Below are positions 36,901 to 45,099 of a stretch of 64,000 bases of DNA, one piece after another. Below the pieces are notes generated by a model, which was not told the DNA's origin, made no database searches, and worked only from the letters and a program-made list of their open reading frames with translations. The stretch is from contig NC_088325.1 in assembly GCF_910592395.1 (NCBI RefSeq), positions 1,922,001-1,986,000 on the forward strand, written 5' to 3'. Both the position numbers and the translations under genes were made by a program. This DNA is from Lineus longissimus (taxonomy: Eukaryota > Nemertea > Pilidiophora > Heteronemertea > Lineidae). Position 1 is the first letter of the stretch; each line of letters begins with the position of its first letter.

Positions 36901-39900
36901 AAGAAATTCAAGCAACGGTAAACAACAGACCACTCACATATTTATCATCAGATCCAAATGAACTCAAAGCGATAACACCGAATAATCTGATATACGGACA
37001 TGATATGTTTTTGTTGCCACACGAAGGAGAGGATAACTTGGATGTAACATACGCCGGCAGAGATAAACTTGAGAAATTGGCGTACAAACGCGCAGAACGA
37101 CTACAAACATTCAAGAAACGTTTCTATGACGAGTATCTCGCTAGGCTACGGGAACAACACCAGTACGAACTTAGCAAACAAAATGCCAAAGCTGACATCA
37201 TTAAAATTGATGACGTCATTCTTGTACACGACAAGGATGCCAAGAGGAGACAATGGAAACTTGGGATCATAAAAGAACTCAACAGAGGCCAAGATGGGCT
37301 GACCCGATCTGCGCTTGTCAAAACTGCCACAGGGCAATCTAACCGAGCAATCGGAAAATTGTATCCGCTTGAGTTAACCGTTGACGAGAGCATCGAACGG
37401 TCTGCGCAAATCAAATCTGTTCAAAAAACAAAATCTCGACCAAAACGGTCAACCACTGACATTACGAGGCTCAAAATCAGAGAGCACTTGGATCACTACG
37501 GACAGTAGATATTGTAGCGTACGTGACATTCCGTTTTAATATTCACTTCGTCAAAGCTATACACTTGGGCAATGTATAGTAATGTGGATGCTCCCCTCCG
37601 TCGGGGTTACGACGCCTGTCGTCCATGAGAAACTGAAGAGACAATCAACACAATCGAATTGACATTTGAATTTCATCTATATTGAAATACTAGAACATTA
37701 TCATGGAATATTAGTTAGTTGTAACATGTTTGACACCATCGTGCTATAGATATTCATCTTTTGATCATCATCATCTCGACATTTAGTTTAGAAACTTTAG
37801 AATCTCAATACGGATTAATCTCTTTAACGTACTTTGCATGTATTGAAGCTTATCTACCATCTCATGTTCACTTCAAGTATTTTGTGTAGTTAGCGGTTTC
37901 GAACACCGTTTAGTATCAGTCAGTCTGGATTGCAGACCACCGAGGATGATTAGCCAATCACTGTTTAACTATTCAGGGATTAAAATAACCATGTGCTTGC
38001 GGGCGGGGGGAATGTCAGGAATTACGCATTCCTGAACCAAGTCATTTCCTGAATCAAGTTATTAGTCCGACAAGTCGCTGCAGCTGCATGGAGCCAGGAA
38101 GTCTGAGGAAATCCTTGCGGATTAAGCTAAGCTTAATCGTCTAAGCACCTTCTTTCATCTCTTAACATCTGTTAATTCGTAATCTTGTTTACTTAGTCAA
38201 TAGTTTGTAGAAATAAAGTCAGTTGTAAAAAAGATACGATAGAGTCAAGTTCACCATCAATTTGTAGTCAGCAACTCCCCAGTAGAAAACCCGAAATGCG
38301 GAGTTTTCGACACCAATGACAAGAGCCAAGGCAAAGGGAGCCAAAGACAGAGCAGACCTAAGCAGAAGACACGTCGTTTCCAGTCACAATCGAAGCCGGA
38401 CCAGGACAGACGTCGCGATGGTCGAGATACCAGACCCCAGCAGCGACACAACGACCAGAACTGTGGTAAGTGTGGAGGGAGACCCCACAAAGTCAGTAGT
38501 AATTGTCCCGCCAATGGTCAGGAGTGCCATCGTTGCAAGAAGATAGGACACTTCGGGAGGATGTGCCGTTCAAAGACCAACAGCGCTAACACCCTGATGA
38601 CAGAGGCTGACGAAGATTCTGACTACTGTTACTTTACCCAAGCTGCCAAGTCCAACAACCCAACGCTGTGTACGATAACAATCGGAAAGAAACCAAAAAT
38701 GGCCAGAGTCCCCATGATGATAGATTCGGGAGCATCCGTCAACCTAGTCGACTCCAAGACGTTCAACGTTATTCGCCGAGCCCAACCTGGTATAGACCCG
38801 TTGCTTCCAGCTGACACACAGGTATTCCCCTATGGTAGCAAGACGCCCATACTGCTGAAAGGAATGTTCCGAGCCACAGCACGTCACAAGTCCGAAACCA
38901 AATGGTCGAAGTTCTACGTGACTGAAGGAGGAGGGAATTTACTTGGTTTCAAGACCGCGTCGGATTTAGGAATCTTGAAGATCGTACATGAGGTTAAATC
39001 GAAAACGAGGCCCAATCCGTCCAGCTCCAAGACCCTTCCTGACTCGCTGAAGAAGTATGAAGAACTCTTCTCCGGTGTAGGCAAGATCAAACGTGAACCT
39101 GTGACACTTCACATTGATAAAGACGTCAAGCCGAAGCAGCAACCTCACCGTCGCATACCTTTCCATATCCGCAAAGATGTAGAGAAAGAGCTACAGCGTC
39201 TAGAGGAACTTGACATTATAGAGAAAGTCGATGGTCCGACACCGTGGATAAGTCCCATAGTTACAGTCCCCAAGAAATCAGGAGCAATTCGCATTTGTGT
39301 TGACATGCGCGAGGCAAATAAAGCGATGAAATGGCCAGGGCCATTGTGCTCACCTCATGCTGTAGGAAAGATGGATAAAGAGCATGGTATTGTGTCATGT
39401 AGTGTTAAGTTTGATGTAGGTCCAAGCAATTACAATTTCCCCAAAATGGCCAATTTACAGTACATTCGACCTCTGTGACCTTGAAAAGTAGGTCAAATCA
39501 AAGAAGACCCGGGTGACACATTGAATGGTTGTTAGAATTAGATGTACCTATGATATAAAATTGGTGCCAATCGGGCAAGTCATTAATAGGAATAATGGCA
39601 TTTTGAAGAATTTAGGATTTGGCCCCCTCCCTGGAGGCCAATCGGCAAATCAGATCGCACCAAACTTCGGTACCTGAGATCACCTGACCAAGGGGTACAT
39701 GTGTACTTAATTTGTGATCAATAGTCATTGCAGTTAAGAAACGTGCCATAGTTACGGCCTGACGGCGAATTTACGCCATTTGACCTCTGTGACCTTGACA
39801 AGAAGGTCAAATTAAAAACCTGTGTGACATATACTGTATGGTGGTTAGATGTACCCATGATATCAAATTGGTGGCAATCGGGCAAGAAGTTAAGGAATAA

Positions 39901-40365
39901 TCACATTTTTAAGGTTTTTGGATTTTGCCCCCTGGTGGTCAAGTGGTGAATCATATTGGACCAAACTTCGGTCCCTGAGATTACCTGACTAAGGGGTAAA
40001 TGTGTATCAAATTTGGTATCAATAGTCATTGCAGTTTAGAAACGTGCCATCGTTACATCCTAACGGCCAATTTACACCATTTGACCTCTGTGACCTTGAA
40101 AAGGAGGTCAAATCAAAAACCCGGAGGATATATGATGCACCTTTGCTAGAAGTACCTACCATATTTTTTTCAAAATTTCCCGACTACTATTAAGGGAGAT
40201 ATTGCATATTTTCACTTTTAACGTTTGGCCCCCTGGTGGCCAAACCATGAAACGAATCGGACTGAAACTTGGTCTCCAAGGTGTCATTACATAAGGGTAC
40301 ATGTGTACCAAGTTTCAACTCAATAGCTCTAACAGTTACGAAACGTGCCCTGCTAACGGACGACG

Positions 40366-40421
<56 letters not shown>

Positions 40422-43400
40422 ACGACGGACGCCACGGTATGGGATAAGCTCACCTCTGCTAAGAGGTGAGCTAATAAAACGTGAAAGACATCTTATGCCG
40501 ACTCTTGATGATCTAGTAACGGATTTGAACGGATCCACTGTGTTCAGTACCCTAGATTTGAGTAGCGCGTATCATCAACTAGAACTTGCAAAGGAATCAC
40601 GTTTTATCACCACGTTCACCACCCATCTTGGTCTTAGACGCTACAAACGTCTTTTCTTTGGGATAAACGCCGTGTCGGAAATCTTTCAGAACGCAATCGC
40701 CGAAATTCTGAGTGACATACCGAACTGTTGAAATATCTCTGAGGATATCATTATCCATGGTAAAGATAAAGCTGAACACGACAAGAGTTTGATAGCCGTG
40801 ATGGAGAGATTGAAAGAATACGGAATTCGTCTCAACATGCCCAAGTGTCACTTCTATCAGTCAGAAGTGAAGTTCTACGGTCATATCTTCAATAGCGCTG
40901 GTGTTACCGCAGATGTGAAGAAGATCGAAGCCATAAGAGATGCGCCTGCCCCGACGGACAAGATTGGAATACGTTCGTTACTCGGAATGGCCCAATACCT
41001 CTCGCGCTTCATTCCATGGTATGCTAGCATAACAGCGCCCCTTAGAGAGCTAACGCATGATAAGACAGAATGGCAGTGGAACGCGGAACATGAAAAAGCG
41101 CTAACAGACTTGAAGACTGCGCTCACCGGAGCAAAGGTCATGTCGTACTATGACCCGCGTAAGAAAACTGAACTCATCGTTGACGCAGGGCCCCGCGGAT
41201 TAGGCTCGATTCTGATGCAAGAAGGTCGCGTTGTTTCGTACGCTAGTCGCGCGCTCACCGACGTTGAGACGAGATACTCGCAGACAGAAAGAGAAATGCT
41301 CGCAGTGGTCTGGGCAACAGAACACTTCCGCCTATACTTATACGGTTCGACTTCCCCTTTCACCGTGGTCACAGATCATAAACCGTTGATCGGAATATTC
41401 CAAAGCCAGAAGCCGATGTCGTTACGGATTGCACGATGGAGATTACGTCTAACGCCGTATAACTACAAGTTGGAATATCGACCTGGAAGGAACGAAGCCA
41501 ACCCAGCCGACTTTTGCAGTCGCCATCCTGTAGTAGGCAATGAGCAGAACAGAGCAAACTTTGTCGATGATTACGTCAACTATGTCATTGACAATGCGGT
41601 TCCAAAAGCCATGCAACTCGAAGAAGTAAAATCAGAAACCTTACGAGACCATACCCTGCAGAAGCTTAAAGTAGCTATCGAAACTGGCTACTGGAGACGA
41701 GATGAAGAGTGCCTGAAGCCATTCAAACGTTTCCAAGATGAGCTGATCGTTCATAATGGTATCGTCCTCCGAGGGAGAAGACTGGTAATGCCTGACGCAC
41801 TGCAGAGAAGAGCCATTGACCTTGCTCACGTTGGTCATCAGGGCATCGTCAAAACGAAGATGTTGCTGAGAGAAAAAGTATGGTTTCCGTCCATCGACGC
41901 CATGGTTGAAGAATGTGTCAAGGACTGTCTGCCTTGCCAAGCTACGTCCGGAAGAGCCAGCAAACCAGAGCCGCTACGCATGACAAAGCTGCCGAATGGT
42001 CCCTGGGAAGAAGTCTCTGTGGATTTTTACGGTCCTTTGCCAGTCCCAAGCGCTGACTACCTACTCGTGATGATGGATGACTACAGTCGTTACCCCGAGG
42101 TTGAAGTTATAGCTTCTACCGCCGCAAAGACAGTCATACCAAAGATAGACGCCATTATGTCACGCCACGGAATTGTGTCGATTTTGAAATCCGACAACGG
42201 ACCTCCGTTCACGAGCCATGATTTCAAACGTTTCGCTGAATACCTCGGTTTTCAACACCGCAGAGTGACTCCGTTATATCCCCAAGCTAACGGTGAAGCA
42301 GAACGTTTCATGAGAAACATCACGAAGACTGTGCAAGCCGCACACATCGAAGGCCGCAATTGGAAGCAGGAACTACAGAAGTTTCTACGCCAGTATCGTG
42401 CGACACCACATTCAACAACAGGTGTCTCGCCATTCGAAGCCCTCTATGGTCGTAGGATGAAAACCCAGCTTCCATGTGCCGATTTCAACCAAGAGTTGAA
42501 AACTCGTTCTCAATCGTCAATGAGAGACACTGACAATGAACGCAAGCAGAAGATCAAAATGTATGCAGATCGCAGACGCAACGCTACTGAAAGCAACATT
42601 GCCGAAGGAGACACCGTTGTAGTTCGTCAGCAGAAACGTAACAAGCTAACGCCGCCATTCGATCCAGATCCATTAAAGATAACGCGTCGAGATGGTAATA
42701 TGCTGACAGCCGAGCGAGATGATCGAAAGATAACTCGCAACCTAACGTTTTTCAAACGGGTGCCTGAAAGCCTGTTTGAAAACATTCAGGAAGAGGAAGT
42801 TGAGATTCCTGACTCAGATGCTCCGCCCACTATAGCACCTGAGACACCTTCTGGTATTTCTGAGCCTGAGACCTCCAACCAGAAACTGCCTGTGATGACT
42901 GAGACTACCTCACAACCACTCCGGAGATCAACTCGAACGAAGAGGCCTAACCCAAGATTCAAAGACTTTGTTCTTCGTTAAGAACACCCTGTTCTGAGTT
43001 TTATGTGTTTGAACTGTTCTATATTCATATAGTGGACTTTTATTTTGTTCTAAATAGGACACTTCAAGTTCGATATGGATGTGCTTTTATTCTGGTAATG
43101 AAGACATTATCCGTGTAAGGACTAAGTGAAGAGTGATTCGCTATTTGCGCCATGTTCTAATTCATAACTTCGAGAACATTCAAATTCAAGAAAAGGACAA
43201 TTCTTGAGTCAGAGACAATCTTGTGTTTATTCTGCGCTTCCAGGAAAAGTGTTTAATTTGAGATTATGTTTTTATTTTGATACCAACATCCGCGTCTGGA
43301 CTTATTAAGCGTAAACCTTTTCATCCAAAAGGGGGTGGATGTAATGTTCTGTCGTTTCGTATATTGATATTCCGTGTTTTATAATAAACCTTGTTGTTGT

Positions 43401-44270
43401 AATGGCGAACCGATTAGCTTGTCTGTTCTGTGACCTGCTCTACAGGAATGGCTCTGCATTAGTCCCTCACGACATTATAGTATACACCCCAGACCCTCTG
43501 TTTCTGTAATACTGTTGTTTCGTTCAATACGAAGGTACATTGAGTAGTGGACATTTTCTTTTTGAAACCAAACTGCATGCTACTGGATGAGAACACGTCT
43601 TTGTATTTTACAAGCAGAATATTATCTAGTACCTTTCCTAAAATGCTGCTCAGAGCAATCCCTCTGTAGTTGTCTGAGTTACACAGTGATTTACGTTTAT
43701 CTTTTGGAATTGGCAATATCGTGGACTCTTTCATACGCAAAGGTACATAAGCATGAACAATCATTGCGCTGAAAAGTATGGCCAGTTTCTCCTTAAGTGA
43801 ATCATTACTGTTGATAAAATGGTCCGTATAAAGAGAATGATCACCCCCATGCTTCCCTTTATTCAGAAGCAGGATTGCATTCTTCTCTTCGTTCGTAGTT
43901 ACAACGTGATTTCCACATTTATCCCCGTGTTCAGGGGACCCAATCCTAGCATTTATATCCTCCATCAGTGCCCTCATTTCATTCTCTTCATACGAGACCG
44001 AGGAATACAGTCTCTCATACTTTTCAGCAAAAACATTCGCTATCAAAGGGTAACCAACTTGATTAGCTTCACCTTAGGTTTTTTACCTTGCCCATCCTTA
44101 TAGTACCACAGTCGTGACAATCAGGAATAAGTAGCCAACTCTGTTTTACTAATAACATATATTGTAGCAGTGAACAGCAATCACCGCGATAATAAAAAAT
44201 GTAAACTACGCAAAAATGACTTACCTCTGATCAAGAGTAGTGAAAGTATCGAAAGTTGTAGAAGTTTCAT
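17806..44270 (-). CDS. Gene B: Ig-FN3 type I transmembrane receptor with repeated tyrosine-rich tail
   Basis: Complete coding structure in 11 exons: signal peptide 44270-44225; Ig gamma 28930-28619 and 28103-27783; Ig alpha 25282-24992; beta 24673-24371; alpha 22537-22241; beta 21870-21568; FN3 20523-20206 and 19829-19545; transmembrane 19363/19360-19294; cytoplasmic 18907-17806 (stop TAA at 17808). Summed exon lengths are divisible by three and give about 1,214 residues. Domain order: signal, gamma, gamma, alpha, beta, alpha, beta, FN3, FN3, TM, tail. Intron 1 is 15.3 kb because of nested retroelements, whereas the same intron in gene A is 587 bp. The overall plan resembles nephrin-like adhesion molecules and invertebrate recognition receptors. 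The tail has many tyrosines in SH2-type contexts, which suggests signalling by phosphorylation (inference). No existing gene symbol can be assigned from sequence alone. Confidence 0.82.
17977..18543 (-). repeat. 189-bp coding tandem repeat, 3 copies
   Basis: Three in-frame 189-bp copies within the tail exon, starting near 17,977, 18,166 and 18,355. They differ by only a few bases (for example EYIL versus EYIS). Very low divergence suggests recent expansion or homogenisation, and copy number is probably polymorphic. Confidence 0.9.
19294..19363 (-). CDS. Gene B transmembrane exon (tandem acceptor)
   Basis: 67 or 70 bp encoding a hydrophobic helix (VGGLVGAGIVTIPVVILAII plus LW). It splices into KRGLLRWRKRQ, a strong basic stop-transfer segment, so orientation is N-out. 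The acceptor is a CAGCAG pair, so splicing at 19,363 or 19,360 would include or skip one alanine. Confidence 0.8.
19545..19829 (-). CDS. Gene B FN3-2 exon
   Basis: 285 bp, phase 1-1. A divergent FN3 domain: KPKTSLKGVNRIGKIVTAGW with the Trp, GLKIKYCQTGTDDC (two Cys, possibly a disulfide), and YYYYMVVEDGGDVVYRSRVF at the F-G strands. The donor is weak-looking at A|GTGAGT (19,545) but keeps phase 1 into the transmembrane exon. Confidence 0.72.
20206..20523 (-). CDS. Gene B FN3-1 exon
   Basis: 318 bp, phase 1-1. Fibronectin type III domain: starts GPPSAPSKLEVVNST, has the B-strand Trp (ATLTWIS), the C strand RFYVQYKKF, and the conserved Tyr/Phe stretch VWYMFRVRSRNSHT followed by SNFSNVASGETPG. 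It uses the typical proline-rich entry from the Ig part. Confidence 0.82.
21568..21870 (-). CDS. Gene B Ig beta-2 exon
   Basis: 303 bp, phase 1-1. Beta-type Ig domain with Phe at the B-strand Cys site and the TGYVWSKDD form. It ends FKLFKPG and splices to the first FN3 exon. Confidence 0.8.
22241..22537 (-). CDS. Gene B Ig alpha-2 exon
   Basis: 297 bp, phase 1-1. Alpha-type Ig domain with an altered B-C loop (ATSVRHRSKYISRYQW) where the other copies have a GG-PE-IE type loop. The rest is nearly unchanged, so the change looks like a localised replacement rather than uniform drift. Confidence 0.8.
24371..24673 (-). CDS. Gene B Ig beta-1 exon
   Basis: 303 bp, phase 1-1. Beta-type Ig domain lacking the B-strand Cys. 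The F strand reads HYGNYSCSVKTSG. Confidence 0.8.
24992..25282 (-). CDS. Gene B Ig alpha-1 exon
   Basis: 291 bp, phase 1-1, one codon shorter than gene A's alpha exons (the QDADTTQNG segment). Canonical B- and F-strand Cys and C-strand Trp are present. Confidence 0.82.
27476..27640. mobile_element. Short retroposon-like insertion with ~26-bp target duplication
   Basis: About 165 bp beginning with an ataataata-rich run, then a segment rich in ggcgcc. It is flanked by two near-identical copies of catcttacc-aacatataatctcaac (ending at 27,475 and 27,661), which occur once at the gene A equivalent near 10,165-10,190. The duplication length fits LINE-machinery retroposition. Confidence 0.65.
27783..28103 (-). 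CDS. Gene B Ig gamma-2 exon
   Basis: 321 bp, phase 1-1. Gamma-type Ig with Cys in LSCNIANG, DNCFVV, NIQC and GYWLCAADG. Loop residues differ clearly from the other gamma copies while the framework is conserved. Confidence 0.8.
28619..28930 (-). CDS. Gene B Ig gamma-1 exon
   Basis: 312 bp, phase 1-1, starting TPEVKITTTIS as in gene A gamma-1. Four-Cys Ig pattern kept (LSCNIAGG, NDCLVV, NIQC, GVWFCEAN). It is shorter than gene A's copies, mainly in the C-C' loop, and its G strand (WKPSYLLVIG) is divergent. Confidence 0.8.
29499..30641 (-). pseudogene. LINE reverse transcriptase, catalytic and C-terminal part
   Basis: About 380 residues with LDASKAFDRVNY (block A), GVKQGGVLSPILFCIYID (block B) and the catalytic AYADDIVILAPT (FADD-type box), followed by thumb and a C-terminal region. 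It ends with a stop at 29,499, with the 3' tail about 140 bp beyond. Catalytic residues look intact, but the gene is disrupted by insertion and 5' truncated, so it is dead. Confidence 0.85.
30642..30781 (+). repeat. Gypsy 5' LTR
   Basis: 140 bp from tgtaatgttctg to acgacattata. It differs from the 3' LTR at one position (tcataaacc versus taataaacc) in the bases compared, indicating a recent insertion. Confidence 0.88.
30782..31126 (+). other. Gypsy 5' untranslated leader
   Basis: 345 bp between the 5' LTR and the first gag ATG. It starts with the primer-binding region. No open frame of interest is seen. Confidence 0.6.
31127..31749 (+). pseudogene. Gypsy gag, N-terminal part
   Basis: About 207 residues of gag capsid-like sequence: a Pro/Ala-rich start, then WERWLARFERLF and EVYNFRQCTQAKDETLDAYH, typical of the retrotransposon gag domain. 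It is cut at 31,749 by the BEL element. The remainder (nucleocapsid) is found after 38,317. Confidence 0.82.
31750..32049 (+). repeat. BEL 5' LTR
   Basis: 300 bp from tgtcaggaattacg to gttttcgaca, ending TG...CA. Includes aaataaag as a possible polyadenylation signal. Confidence 0.92.
32122..33870 (+). pseudogene. BEL gag, zinc knuckles and protease
   Basis: 582 residues: an N-terminal coiled region, the DUF1759-like gag core (LPTFDGSYTSWKSFWDTIEA), Cys/His knuckles (CQFCNSGHSCFEC, CSNCLRTSHIAKEC, CHTCGKKHHTSLH) and a retropepsin-like region. The protease active site reads VLIDRGSMSS, where the family has D-S/T-G. The frame ends just as the RT frame opens at 33,858. Confidence 0.85.
33858..35498 (+). 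pseudogene. BEL reverse transcriptase and start of RNase H
   Basis: 546 residues, displaced by one base relative to the upstream frame. Motifs: IMIGCDHAFQFL (protease-RT junction), LRIVFDASSGSPSLNSCL (RT block), LSADIARAFLAVHL (block A), and the catalytic box as KFYVDNLLTG, with Asn in place of the second Asp. It terminates at an in-frame TAG at 35,496-35,498, after which the same frame continues. Confidence 0.85.
35499..37508 (+). pseudogene. BEL RNase H remainder and integrase
   Basis: About 664 residues in the same frame as the upstream RT, separated only by the TAG. RNase H tail (STDSEIALYWLRS), then integrase: zinc region (NAHHNVVHYG ... CVICKK), DDE core with STAVDFTSHLYVR, SLIYCDNAKTF and AGVHERLIG, and a C-terminal domain (DDVILVHDKDAKRRQWKLG). 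The catalytic triad appears present. Confidence 0.85.
37509..38012 (+). other. BEL 3' untranslated region
   Basis: About 500 bp between the pol stop and the 3' LTR, ending in a G-rich polypurine tract. No gene seen. Confidence 0.6.
38013..38312 (+). repeat. BEL 3' LTR
   Basis: 300-bp copy, preceded by a purine tract gggcggggggaa and followed by CCAAT. Confidence 0.92.
38318..39326 (+). pseudogene. Gypsy gag nucleocapsid, protease and start of RT
   Basis: The frame contains a zinc knuckle (CHRCKKIGHFGRMC), an aspartic protease with MIDSGASVNLVD, and the start of the RT (RICVDMREANKAM). It ends abruptly at 39,326 where the Helitron-like element begins. The gag frame left of the BEL insertion is not the one used here, so at least one small indel has occurred. 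Confidence 0.82.
39327..40474 (+). mobile_element. Helitron/Helentron-like non-autonomous element (pearl/HINE-like)
   Basis: 1,148 bp inserted between A 39,326 and T 40,475 of the Gypsy RT frame without target duplication. It starts tgaaatggccagggcc, contains three tandem ~305-bp monomers (from about 39,470, 39,782 and 40,083, each with tttgacctctgtgacctt-type starts), then an (ACG)n/(GACG)n microsatellite (40,355-40,430), a terminal hairpin agctcacctct/agaggtgagct and CTAA at the end. Removing it restores the RT reading frame in the middle of one codon. Tandem core plus microsatellite plus terminal hairpin is the layout described for bivalve pearl elements and Helentron-associated repeats. 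No replicase gene is present. Confidence 0.78.
40355..40430. repeat. (GAC)n microsatellite
   Basis: A long run of gac/acg triplets near the 3' end of the Helitron-like element. It generates spurious poly-Arg and poly-Ser frames. Confidence 0.9.
40475..42981 (+). pseudogene. Gypsy RT, RNase H and integrase
   Basis: The frame resumes exactly at the end of the Helitron-like element. RT palm (DLSSAYHQLEL), an in-frame TGA at 40,729, then the catalytic box as SEDIIIHG. RNase H has TELIVDAGPRGLG, and SQTEREMLAVVWA; integrase has an HHCC zinc region (H-x-GHQG ... CLPCQ), then a DDE core with VDFYGP, SDNGPPF and QANGEAERF, and a basic C-terminal tail. The stop at TGA prevents full-length Pol expression unless read through. 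Confidence 0.85.
43340..43479 (+). repeat. Gypsy 3' LTR
   Basis: 140-bp partner of the 5' LTR, directly preceded by a purine-rich primer tract and followed by GTATA. It contains an ataataaacc segment that could act as a polyadenylation signal. Confidence 0.88.
43480..44046 (-). pseudogene. LINE reverse transcriptase, N-terminal part
   Basis: About 190 residues covering the linker and first RT blocks. Recognisable motifs are ILPIPKDKRKSLCNSDNYRG (RT block 1-2 region with the NYRGIALSS motif) and MQFGFKKKMSTTQCTFVL. The frame is broken at 43,480 by the Gypsy LTR and resumes at 30,641. The sequence resembles CR1/Jockey-type elements, though the exact clade is not certain. Confidence 0.78.
44225..44270 (-). 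CDS. Gene B exon 1: signal peptide
   Basis: 46 bp, encoding the same MKLLQLSILSLLLIR peptide as gene A, with a phase 1 donor GTAAGT. Flanking sequence on both sides matches the gene A exon region, so the duplication includes the promoter-proximal DNA. Confidence 0.85.
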
Positions 44271-44428
44271 CGCGATCAGAGTTGTAGTGGGGTGGGAAAT
44301 TCGACCATGGAGAGATTAGTTTACACTAATATTTAAAGTAACTCCATTTGAACGCGATAACTACTCTCGGCATCAAGAATGATGACTCTGGATCATGTGA
44401 TGGTAAGGCATCAAGTTTTGTGACCAGA

Positions 44429-44436
44429 TGACGTCA
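44429..44436. promoter_or_regulatory. CRE-like palindrome TGACGTCA upstream of gene B
   Basis: A perfect 8-bp cAMP-response element consensus about 160 bp upstream of the gene B start codon. The homologous gene A position (13,536) reads TAACGTCA. A TSS is not identified, so function is inferred. Confidence 0.35.
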
Positions 44437-45099
44437 TGTTGGTCGATCTGACCTACTGGTATGGTATTCCTTCCGATCGTTGACATGGCAAACTATCAGA
44501 TGTGTATATGGTCTCTTACTCAAACAACAGATTTTCCGTGACAAAAAATAGCAAACAGAAGTTTGACAGGCGAATATAAAATATGATATAACTAGCAAGA
44601 ACAAAGAAGCATGATATACATTGTACTCTCAACTCGTGGTCACTTATACCGTAAACTGCTGTCGGTCTGAAAATGTTAAGTCCATGAACTTTCCATTGAT
44701 GACTGTCGCTACTTGGTCTAGATGAGCATATGGCGACTCTTGACCATGAGCAATATCGTCACTCAAGCGACTTGGAGCCATCTCTTGAGCGCCATCGGCT
44801 TGTCATGTGCAGCTCTCGGCCGTGTTTTGACCGGGATGGTCGTGTTACAAGCAAACATGACAAAAGGTGACATCGCCCGATTAGGTCACCGTACTGAATA
44901 AGTGACAAAAATCAACTGATTATGTGACATCGCCCGATTAAGTGACACAAATCAAAAAGTTATAGGTGACCGACGTACCAACGATTGAGGTGGATGACGA
45001 AACTAAGCATTGTAGTTTTAATCAATGACTTATTTAGTGACGAATTTAAGGGAATTATCCCGAAAGGTTGCATTTTCGAACGGTGCACACTAGAGTTAC

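Larger units (their letters stand above)
31750..38312 (+). mobile_element. BEL/Pao LTR retrotransposon inserted in Gypsy gag
   Basis: Two 300-bp LTRs (31,750-32,049 and 38,013-38,312) differ at one position (gaagtgcgg versus gaaatgcgg). A 5-bp CCAAT target duplication lies at 31,745-31,749 and 38,313-38,317. The primer-binding region tggtgccgtgaccagg is typical for BEL. It encodes gag-pol on the plus strand with one frame break and one in-frame stop. Confidence 0.92.
30642..43479 (+). mobile_element. Gypsy-type LTR retrotransposon, interrupted by BEL and a Helitron-like element
   Basis: Bounded by 140-bp LTRs (30,642-30,781 and 43,340-43,479) and a 5-bp GTATA target duplication (30,637-30,641 and 43,480-43,484). 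A polypurine tract aaaagggggtgga precedes the 3' LTR and a primer-binding region starts tctggcgacgagg after the 5' LTR. It encodes gag, protease, RT, RNase H and integrase on the plus strand, broken by two insertions and an in-frame stop. Confidence 0.88.
29361..44042 (-). mobile_element. 5'-truncated LINE (non-LTR retrotransposon), split by a Gypsy element
   Basis: LINE sequence occupies 29,361-30,641 and 43,480-44,042, read on the minus strand. It has a (TAA)n-like 3' tail at 29,361. It is flanked by a roughly 39-bp duplication around aaagggtaaccgacttgatt (29,325-29,362 and 44,045-44,083); gene A has this site once near 13,135. Four mismatches between the two copies suggest a fairly old insertion. 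The 5' end, including any endonuclease, is absent. The whole stack sits in intron 1 of gene B. Confidence 0.82.

Noticed and set aside
40190-40538. Poly-Arg and poly-Ser frames
   Set aside because: Artefacts of the GAC microsatellite in the Helitron-like element.
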